Assembly: GCA_947095945.1 (NCBI GenBank)
Contig: CAMUQM010000052.1
Location: forward strand, 1 to 10,743
Direction: 5' to 3'
DNA from: an uncultured Prevotella sp.
GTDB taxonomy: Bacteria; Bacteroidota; Bacteroidia; Bacteroidales; Bacteroidaceae
DNA length: 10,743 nt
The notes beneath the pieces are model-generated. The model ran no database searches and was not told the DNA's origin. It saw nothing but the letters and a program-made list of their open reading frames with translations. Both the position numbers and the translations under genes were made by a program. Position 1 is the stretch's first letter. Each line of letters opens with the position of its first letter. Of this stretch, positions 5,051 through 10,743 are shown piece after piece.

Positions 5051-7342
5051 TTATAGTGAATTCTTCTTTACTTTCTCTACGTAAGCATCAATAGCTGCAA
5101 CGGCTGTGATGTTTACAATGTCACGTACCGAGCACTCAAAGTCCGTGAAGTGGATAGGTTTGTTAAGCCCCATCTGGATAGGACCAATAACCTCAGCTTC
5201 TGGACTCAATGCCTGCAAAAGTTTATAACCACTGTTGGCAGAAGATAAGTCTGGGAAGATAAGCGTGTTTACATCTAATCCCTTTAAGCGAGTGAATGGA
5301 AACTTTTCGTCACGCAGTTCTTTATTCAATGCAAAATTAACTTGCATTTCACCATCTATAGCCATATTTGGATATTCTTTTTGCAACTTTTCAACAGCTG
5401 TATGTACCTTCAGTGGAGAGCCTTCCTTATCAGAACCAAAGTTAGAGTAGGAGAGCATTGCTATTGTAGGCTTATCATTAAAGAACCTTACTGAATTAGT
5501 AGCCAGCTTTGCAATGTCAGCTAATACTTCTGCATCAGGGTGACGATTAATCAGTGTGTCTGCTATGTAGAAAACACCCTTCTTTGTATTTAGAATATGC
5601 ATAGTACCAAAGTGTTTATACTCTGGACGAATACCTATGACATCTTTTGCAACCTTAATTGTATTGCTGTATTTGGTATAAAGACCTGTAATAAACGCAT
5701 CAGCATCGCCATTTTCAACCATTGACATACCAAAATAGTTACGTTCATACATTTTATCGTATGCCTCATCGAAAGTGTAGCCCTCACGTGCACGCTTTTC
5801 AGCTAAGTGCTTTGCATATGTTGCACGACGTCCCTGCTCCTTGTCGGCACGCATATCAACAATTTCTATATCTGAGATATCAAGCTTCAAACGATTGGCA
5901 ACACGCTTCAAACGGTCTGGGTTTCCCAAAAGAATAGGTACACAGATTCCTTCCTGCTTAGCTTGTACAGCCGCCTTCATCATCGTTTGATGCCCGCCCT
6001 CAGCAAATACAATACGCTGTGGGTGCTGTGCCGCAGTAGCATGGAGTGTATGAGTCAACTTTGTTTCTTGACCTAACATTTGAAGCAAGTTCTGCTTATA
6101 CGCCTTGAAATCCTTGATAGGCGTGCGAGCAACACCACTATCCATAGCAGCCTTAGCAACAGCAGCACTAACTTCCGTAATCAGTCGTGGATCGACAGGC
6201 TTTGGTATAAAGTATTTAGGACCGAATGTGAGGTCGTTCACATGATAAACCTCATTAACAACATCTGGTACAGTCTGCTTTGCCAAATCCGCAATAGCCA
6301 GTACGGCAGCCATCTTCATTTCCTCATTAATTGCCTTGGCGTGAACATCCAATGCACCGCGGAAAATGTATGGGAAACCGATTACATTATTAATCTGGTT
6401 AGGGTAGTCAGAACGACCTGTTGACATGATTACATCAGGACGTGCAGCAATAGCATCTTCGTATGATATCTCAGGAACAGGGTTAGCCAATGCGAATACG
6501 ATTGGATTATCGTTCATCGAACGAATCATATCCTGCGTAAGAATGTTACCTTTTGACAAGCCTACGAATACGTCAGCTCCCTTAATTGCTTCCTCTAAGG
6601 TATGGACATCACGTCTATCTGTAGCGAAAAGAGCTTTTTGTGGTGTGAGATTTTTTGATTCAGAAGTTATAACGCCCTTTGAATCAAGCATTACGATATT
6701 CTCTTTCTTCAGACCTAAAGCCATATACAACTTCGTACATGAGATAGCCGCAGCACCAGCACCATTGACAACTAACTTCACATCAGCAATGTTCTTGCCT
6801 GCTACTTCCAGTGCATTTTTCAATCCAGCAGCAGAGATGATAGCCGTTCCGTGTTGGTCATCATGCATAACAGGGATGTCAAGTGTTCGCTTCAAACGCT
6901 CTTCAATGGCAAAACACTCAGGCGCCTTGATATCCTCAAGATTGATACCACCAAAGGTTGGTGCAATCTTTTCAACGGCCTCACAGAACTTGTCTGGATC
7001 CTGTTCATCTACTTCTATATCGAATACATCAATCCCACCATATATCTTAAACAGCAAGCCCTTACCTTCCATAACTGGCTTACCACTCATAGCACCGATG
7101 TTACCCAGTCCTAAAACGGCTGTACCATTACTGATAACAGCAACCAAATTACCTTTATCGGTGTATTTATATACGTCGTCTGGATTCTGCTGAATTTCTA
7201 AGCATGGGTATGCCACACCAGGCGAATATGCCAGACTAAGGTCAGTCTGTGTACTATAAGGTTTTGTAGGCGTTACTTCAATTTTGCCGGGACGACCGTT
7301 GTTGTGATATTCCAAAGCGGCTTCTTTTGTTACCTTGACCAT
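5051..7342 (-). CDS. maeB: Malic enzyme with C-terminal phosphotransacetylase-like domain (MaeB type)
   Basis: Oxidative decarboxylation of malate to pyruvate and CO2, probably with NADP+, in the cytoplasm. At 763 residues it matches the two-domain MaeB architecture (E. coli MaeB is about 760). Residues 1-415 are the malic enzyme: Tyr39 in AYSPGVAYP and Lys94 in MEGKG are the expected catalytic pair; Glu136 and Asp137 in LEDIKAPE and Asp162 in HDDQHGTA are expected metal ligands; VNGAGAAAIS (192-201) is the nucleotide-binding loop; STGRSDYPNQINNV (307-320) is a conserved active-site segment. Residues about 430-760 resemble phosphate acetyl/butyryl transferase (IVFAEGGHQTMMKAA at 444-458; SYSNFGSDKEGSP at 631-643). 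In characterised MaeB proteins this domain has no transferase activity and serves acetyl-CoA regulation and assembly. The reading frame is intact. Cofactor preference is a family inference. A TetR-family gene is divergent across 125 bases. Confidence 0.95.
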   Translation of the reverse strand: MVKVTKEAALEYHNNGRPGKIEVTPTKPYSTQTDLSLAYSPGVAYPCLEIQQNPDDVYKYTDKGNLVAVISNGTAVLGLGNIGAMSGKPVMEGKGLLFKIYGGIDVFDIEVDEQDPDKFCEAVEKIAPTFGGINLEDIKAPECFAIEERLKRTLDIPVMHDDQHGTAIISAAGLKNALEVAGKNIADVKLVVNGAGAAAISCTKLYMALGLKKENIVMLDSKGVITSESKNLTPQKALFATDRRDVHTLEEAIKGADVFVGLSKGNILTQDMIRSMNDNPIVFALANPVPEISYEDAIAARPDVIMSTGRSDYPNQINNVIGFPYIFRGALDVHAKAINEEMKMAAVLAIADLAKQTVPDVVNEVYHVNDLTFGPKYFIPKPVDPRLITEVSAAVAKAAMDSGVARTPIKDFKAYKQNLLQMLGQETKLTHTLHATAAQHPQRIVFAEGGHQTMMKAAVQAKQEGICVPILLGNPDRLKRVANRLKLDISDIEIVDMRADKEQGRRATYAKHLAEKRAREGYTFDEAYDKMYERNYFGMSMVENGDADAFITGLYTKYSNTIKVAKDVIGIRPEYKHFGTMHILNTKKGVFYIADTLINRHPDAEVLADIAKLATNSVRFFNDKPTIAMLSYSNFGSDKEGSPLKVHTAVEKLQKEYPNMAIDGEMQVNFALNKELRDEKFPFTRLKGLDVNTLIFPDLSSANSGYKLLQALSPEAEVIGPIQMGLNKPIHFTDFECSVRDIVNITAVAAIDAYVEKVKKNSL

Positions 7343-7385
7343 AGTTAATCTTTTTACTTTTAATATTGTAAAATATGTATATTTG

Positions 7386-7400
7386 ACTTACAAAGTTAGT
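7386..7400. promoter_or_regulatory. Candidate operator dyad overlapping the maeB -7 box
   Basis: ACTTAC-AAA-GTTAGT is a 15-base dyad with five of six pairs matching. It covers the whole maeB -7 box and lies between the divergent maeB and TetR-family genes. Size and position suit a TetR-type repressor, but the assignment rests on geometry alone, and short AT-rich dyads are common in DNA of this composition. Confidence 0.25.
7391..7398 (-). promoter_or_regulatory. maeB promoter -7 box
   Basis: On the minus strand this reads TAACTTTG, an exact TAnnTTTG match, 48 bases upstream of the maeB start codon, implying a leader of about 45 bases. No TTG was found at the normal -33 spacing, so confidence is moderate. 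Confidence 0.45.
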
Positions 7401-7441
7401 AAAATCCACTCTAAAACAGATGTCATTATGAAAGTTTTTTG

Positions 7442-7449
7442 TAATTTTG
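7442..7449 (+). promoter_or_regulatory. Promoter -7 box of the TetR-family gene
   Basis: TAATTTTG matches TAnnTTTG exactly and ends 18 bases before the ATG at 7468. Transcription would begin near 7456, giving a very short leader of about 12 bases. No good -33 TTG was found at the normal spacing. It faces away from the maeB -7 box about 45 bases to the left. Confidence 0.4.
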
Positions 7450-7467
7450 TCGCAAAAATAAAGTTTA

Positions 7468-8103
7468 ATGCATAATATAGCTACAGAAACCACTTATCGG
7501 CAAGAACTTAAAGAGAGAATTCTCATTGCTGCCATAGACCTTTTCCATAAGCATGGAATAAGGTGTGTCAAGATGGATGATATTGCCAACGAACTCAAGA
7601 TATCAAAGCGTACGCTCTACGAGATATATAGCAACAAAGAAGAACTACTTTTAGAAGTAGTTCGACATGATAAGCAGAGAGAGAAACGACGGATGGACGA
7701 GATTGCCAAAACAGGATTGAATGTAATTAATATAATTATAGAAATCTGCCGTTTTCGTCTTGAGGAGTTTAGTCAGATTAATCCTCTTTTCTTCGAGGAA
7801 ATCCACAAGTATCCAGAGTTGCTTGCTTATGTACGTAGTCTACGTGAAGAAAGGGAAACCGATGCCCATACTTTTATACAGCGTGGTATTGATGAAGGTT
7901 TGTTCCTTTCTAATTTAAACTATGACATTGTTCGTACGTTGACGGTTGCATTACAACATGCTATTATAAATCAATATCTTTATAAGAAGTATAATGTAAA
8001 GGAGCTGGCACACGTTGGTATATTGTTCTTTATTCGTGCTTATTGTACGCTGAAAGGTGTCAAACTATTGGATGAAGAACTAAGCTCTCTTTCTTTGTCT
8101 TAA
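7468..8103 (+). CDS. TetR/AcrR-family transcriptional regulator
   Basis: A 211-residue one-component regulator. The N-terminal DNA-binding domain covers about residues 11-60. Its first helix is KERILIAAIDLFHKHG, and the helix-turn-helix is VKMDDIANELKISKRTLYEIY (35-55), ending in the typical SNKEELL. Residues 70-200 form the helical ligand-binding and dimerisation region, which is poorly conserved in the family and gives no clue to the inducer. The chosen start gives a normal-length N-terminal arm and fits the -7 box just upstream. The gene diverges from maeB and is followed after 73 bases by the SGNH/MBOAT pair on the same strand. It may repress itself, maeB, the downstream envelope genes, or something distant; the window does not decide. 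A weak AT-rich hairpin in the 73-base gap (8131-8154) is not a convincing terminator, so read-through is plausible. Confidence 0.9.
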   Translation: MHNIATETTYRQELKERILIAAIDLFHKHGIRCVKMDDIANELKISKRTLYEIYSNKEELLLEVVRHDKQREKRRMDEIAKTGLNVINIIIEICRFRLEEFSQINPLFFEEIHKYPELLAYVRSLREERETDAHTFIQRGIDEGLFLSNLNYDIVRTLTVALQHAIINQYLYKKYNVKELAHVGILFFIRAYCTLKGVKLLDEELSSLSLS

Positions 8104-8176
8104 AGTTGATATTCAGTATACTATGTTTTTATGCATTTTCAATAAGAAATGTATTCTAGTAAAAGATAATTAATAA

Positions 8177-9580
8177 ATGAAAGATAATACATATAAGACC
8201 TTGCTACTGACATTGTTAGTAGCATTGTTCCTTTTTCTGCTTCATTTCCTGCCTACCTTTAAGATAGGAGATACGAAACTACGTGAGATTGATATATTAA
8301 GTGATCTTGCACAAAAGAAGAAAGTGCTTGAGGACGTGATTCCTTCACCTAAGAACCCTTCAGCTGTAGTAGCGTACGATAAAGATGGTAATGTTATTGA
8401 TTTTAAGGAAGAGTGGCCTAAGGGTACAGAACGTATTGTTGACTATTCTGCTGGTAAATCTGGCGGACTTGATCATTTCTACAGTCAACTTAATTTGTTG
8501 GCTCAGAAACAGGTGATTGGTCGTCCTGTTCGTATTGCTTATTTCGGCGATTCGTTTATCGAAGGTGATATTTTGTTAGCAGATTTACGTGAACATCTCC
8601 AGAAACATTATGGAGGTTATGGTGTAGGATGGATTGATGCGGGTAACGATCTTGACCAATATAAGCACACTGTAGATAAGAAGTTTACGGGACTTACCGA
8701 ACACATGGTTAAGAAACCTGCAAGCTATGATGTTAATCAGGCTGGTATTGCTGAGCGTTATTATACGATGAATGGACAAGCAACAATGTCGTATGCCCCT
8801 TTCTCTTTGTCTCATGAATACCCACTTACAGAGAAGTGGCCAAGCACATGGCTATACCTACGTTCAAAGGGTGGTGCTAATGTAACCTTTGAGATAGATG
8901 GTGGTAAGACAAGTACGCAGCGTGTCAATCCATCTGCAGAAGTACAAGCTGTAAAGATGGATGGTGTTACTTCTCATGCCACTATTAAGGTGGATGGTTC
9001 TAATACTGTTCTCTTTGGTACATCACAAGAGGGACTCGAAGGTATCGTTCTTGATAACTTCAGTATGCGTGGCTCTTCTGGTACAACATTGGCAAAACTT
9101 CCTGAACAGATGTTGAAAGAGTTTGCCCAAGTTCGTCCGTATGATCTCATCGTTTTCCAGTTTGGTGTCAATGCAGTTGATGCTGAAACAACACCTGAAC
9201 GCCTGAAGAAGTACATGAGCGAGATGAAACTTGTTGTAGACCTTTTCCATAAGTGCTTCCCAGAAACAAGCATCCTTATTATAGGTAGTCCAGACCGAGG
9301 TTCAAAGACTTCACCTGATGGAACAATGAAAGGGGTTGAGATGTTGGTAGGCTATCAAGAACAACTTGCAGCCGATTGTCATGTCGGTTTCTATAATCTT
9401 TTCCGTGCTATGGGAGGGGCTGGTACAATGATGCGTATTGTAGACGAACAGGAAATGGGTACTAAAGATTATGTACACATTAATTATAAAGGTGGAAAAT
9501 ATGTCAGCGAGCGTATTTTCAAGTCTATTGTTGCAGGACAGAAGAATTATGCAAGACGTGAGAAATTAGCTGAACAGTAA
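8177..9580 (+). CDS. Membrane-anchored SGNH/GDSL-fold protein, probable periplasmic O-acyltransferase or esterase
   Basis: A 467-residue protein with one N-terminal hydrophobic segment (about residues 8-26, LLLTLLVALFLFLLHFLP) and no lipobox, so it is probably an inner-membrane-anchored periplasmic protein. The SGNH blocks are in order: Ser126 in YFGDSFIEGD (block I), Gly299 in FSMRGSSG (II), Asn332 in FQFGVNAVD (III), and Asp431 with His434 in DYVHINYKGG (V). The full catalytic set is therefore present. The stretch from about 205 to 295, between blocks I and II, looks rich in beta strand and may be an inserted carbohydrate-binding-like module. The gene ends 27 bases before an MBOAT acyltransferase gene. 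In the AlgI/AlgX-AlgJ and PatA/PatB systems an MBOAT protein delivers an acyl group across the membrane and an SGNH protein transfers it to a glycan. That partnership supports a transferase role, but an esterase cannot be excluded, and the target polymer is unknown. Confidence 0.85.
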   Translation: MKDNTYKTLLLTLLVALFLFLLHFLPTFKIGDTKLREIDILSDLAQKKKVLEDVIPSPKNPSAVVAYDKDGNVIDFKEEWPKGTERIVDYSAGKSGGLDHFYSQLNLLAQKQVIGRPVRIAYFGDSFIEGDILLADLREHLQKHYGGYGVGWIDAGNDLDQYKHTVDKKFTGLTEHMVKKPASYDVNQAGIAERYYTMNGQATMSYAPFSLSHEYPLTEKWPSTWLYLRSKGGANVTFEIDGGKTSTQRVNPSAEVQAVKMDGVTSHATIKVDGSNTVLFGTSQEGLEGIVLDNFSMRGSSGTTLAKLPEQMLKEFAQVRPYDLIVFQFGVNAVDAETTPERLKKYMSEMKLVVDLFHKCFPETSILIIGSPDRGSKTSPDGTMKGVEMLVGYQEQLAADCHVGFYNLFRAMGGAGTMMRIVDEQEMGTKDYVHINYKGGKYVSERIFKSIVAGQKNYARREKLAEQ

Positions 9581-9607
9581 ATATTTATTAGTACAACATA
9601 GAAACAG

Positions 9608-10743
9608 ATGGATATAAGTAATTTATTCAGCCAGTTTATGGCTATATTAAAAGTCTTCCTACATAATATAGAGTCGTATGTCTCAAGCCTTGATTTTACG
9701 AAGGTAGCTGACATTTTGCTCTATAATCCTCGTGAACCGCTGCTCTTCTCATCAGGGGCATTCCTCTTTATCTTCCTTATCTTTATGATAGGTTATTACT
9801 GTCTACGAAATAAGGTTGATGGAAGACTTCTCTTTGTAACACTCTTCTCTTATTATTTCTTCTATAAGAGCAGTAGCTTCTATTTCCTGCTGTTGCTCAT
9901 CGTGACGATCAGTGACTTCTATATTGCACGACGAGTTGCTAAGGGAAAGCATCCTAAGTTGTGGTTGGCTCTGACACTGTTGATAGATCTTGGTTTGTTG
10001 GCTTACTTCAAGTACACCAACTTCTTTGCAGGAATGATAACCCAGATGATAGGTGGTAACTTCCAGCCTTGGGACATCTTCTTACCAGTAGGAATTAGCT
10101 TCTATACCTTTAAGACAATTTCATACGTTGTAGACATATACAGAAAGAAGGCTGAACCAATGGAGTCACTTCTTGACTACGCTTTCTACGTCAGCTTCTT
10201 CCCAACGCTTCTTGCTGGTCCGATTACTCGTGCAACCGACTTCGGTCCACAGATTCGTAAACCATTGCATATCAGCCGTGAGATGTTTGCTCAAGGAGTA
10301 TTCTTTATTATTATTGGTCTTTTTAAGAAAGCTGTTATTTCTGATTATATCTCACAGAACTTTATGGATCGTATCTTTGATAACCCAACACTCTTCTCAG
10401 GTGGAGAGGTACTTCTTGGTCTTTATGGCTATTGCATCCAGATTTACTGTGACTTCTCGGGTTATTCTGATATGGCAATCGGTATTGCTTTGCTTCTTGG
10501 ATTTAAGATTCCAATGAACTTCAATGCGCCGCTTACAGCCGACTCTATGACTGATTTTTGGCGTCGTTGGCATATCTCGTTATCAACGTGGATTCGCGAC
10601 TACGTTTACATTTCACTTGGGGGAAACCAAAAGGGAACACTTCGTATGTATCTCAACCAAATGGTGGCTATGACGGCTTGCGGACTTTGGCATGGTGCAT
10701 CGTTGAACTTTGTTGTTTGGGGTGTACTACATGGTGCATTGGT
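9608..10743 (+). CDS. MBOAT-family membrane O-acyltransferase, AlgI-like (3' end outside window)
   Basis: An open frame from ATG 9608 runs uninterrupted to the window edge: 378 codons plus two bases, against roughly 470-520 for the family, so the C-terminal quarter or so is missing. It is a polytopic inner-membrane protein, with hydrophobic segments near residues 45-65, 73-104, 117-135, 190-204, 230-245 and 285-299. AlgI-type motifs are in order: GISFYTFKTISYVVDIYR (162-179), FPTLLAGPITR (198-208), YCDFSGYSDMAIGIALLLGF (280-299), FWRRWHISLSTWIRDYVY (317-334) with the conserved His322, and GLWHGASLNFVVWG (359-372) with the second invariant His362. These two histidines are essential in AlgI-type enzymes. 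Such proteins move acyl groups, usually acetyl, across the membrane for O-acylation of secreted or envelope glycans. The gene follows the SGNH protein by 27 bases, almost certainly in one operon. The acceptor, whether exopolysaccharide, peptidoglycan or another glycan, cannot be told from the sequence. Confidence 0.94.
   Translation, partial: MDISNLFSQFMAILKVFLHNIESYVSSLDFTKVADILLYNPREPLLFSSGAFLFIFLIFMIGYYCLRNKVDGRLLFVTLFSYYFFYKSSSFYFLLLLIVTISDFYIARRVAKGKHPKLWLALTLLIDLGLLAYFKYTNFFAGMITQMIGGNFQPWDIFLPVGISFYTFKTISYVVDIYRKKAEPMESLLDYAFYVSFFPTLLAGPITRATDFGPQIRKPLHISREMFAQGVFFIIIGLFKKAVISDYISQNFMDRIFDNPTLFSGGEVLLGLYGYCIQIYCDFSGYSDMAIGIALLLGFKIPMNFNAPLTADSMTDFWRRWHISLSTWIRDYVYISLGGNQKGTLRMYLNQMVAMTACGLWHGASLNFVVWGVLHGAL

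Noticed and set aside
6426..7193. 255-codon open frame on the plus strand
   Set aside because: It lies entirely antisense to the highly conserved malic enzyme domain of maeB. The translation has no recognisable family and is a by-product of maeB codon usage.
5051..7342. Independent phosphate acetyltransferase gene fused by sequencing error
   Set aside because: The malic enzyme plus phosphotransacetylase-like fusion, at about 760 residues, is the normal MaeB architecture.
7278..7493. 71-codon minus-strand frame across the maeB / TetR-family gap
   Set aside because: It overlaps the starts of both well-supported genes and both promoter elements, and its translation resembles nothing known.
8106..8129. 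Possible promoter for the SGNH gene (TTG at 8106, TATGTTTT at 8122)
   Set aside because: The -7 box departs from TAnnTTTG and the spacing of 13 bases is far too short.
8131..8154. Hairpin between the TetR-family gene and the SGNH gene (ATGCATTT / AAATGTAT)
   Set aside because: The stem is AT-rich with one wobble pair and no T run follows, so it is too weak to call as a terminator.
10173..10517. 114-codon open frame on the plus strand
   Set aside because: It lies in another frame inside the MBOAT gene, whose motifs (AGPITR, CDFSGYSDMA) are read through the same bases.

Overview
The window looks like chromosomal DNA of an anaerobic member of the Bacteroidetes, most likely Prevotella or a close relative. 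This rests on AT-rich DNA, weak or absent Shine-Dalgarno sequences, several exact matches to the Bacteroidetes -7 promoter box (TAnnTTTG), an anaerobe-type hybrid cluster protein, a bacterial dipeptidyl peptidase III with HECLGH, and an AlgI-type acyltransferase paired with an SGNH protein. The genus is an inference from gene content and style. No rRNA, tRNA, CRISPR array, phage gene or intact transposase was seen.

Layout. Positions 84-1736 (minus) encode hydroxylamine reductase / hybrid cluster protein (hcp). A 379-base divergent intergenic region follows. It carries the hcp -7 box with an FNR/HcpR-like dyad at the position expected of a class II activator, a long imperfect inverted repeat, and a near-ideal Bacteroidetes promoter for the next operon. 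That operon (plus) encodes a stand-alone AraC-type DNA-binding protein (2116-2571) and, 11 bases later, a family M49 dipeptidyl peptidase III (2583-4574). It ends at two successive hairpins, the second a strong terminator that appears bidirectional. The rest of the 476-base gap holds a degenerate 22-bp tandem repeat with internal dyads.

Positions 5051-7342 (minus) encode a full-length malic enzyme fused to a phosphotransacetylase-like domain (maeB). A TetR-family regulator (7468-8103, plus) is transcribed divergently from it across a 125-base gap with face-to-face promoter elements and a candidate operator. Downstream on the same strand are a membrane-anchored SGNH-fold protein (8177-9580) and an MBOAT-family acyltransferase (from 9608, running off the right edge). 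The last two form a probable two-component envelope-glycan O-acylation system: the MBOAT protein moves an acyl group across the inner membrane and the SGNH protein acts on the periplasmic side.

Functionally the window combines nitrosative or redox stress defence (Hcp), peptide catabolism (DPP III, suited to an amino-acid-fermenting oral or gut anaerobe), central carbon metabolism (malate to pyruvate) and envelope modification. All complete genes appear intact. No clearly new system was found. The most interesting unexplained signals are non-coding: the hcp dyad, the intergenic inverted repeat, the 22-bp repeat array and the maeB/tetR dyad.
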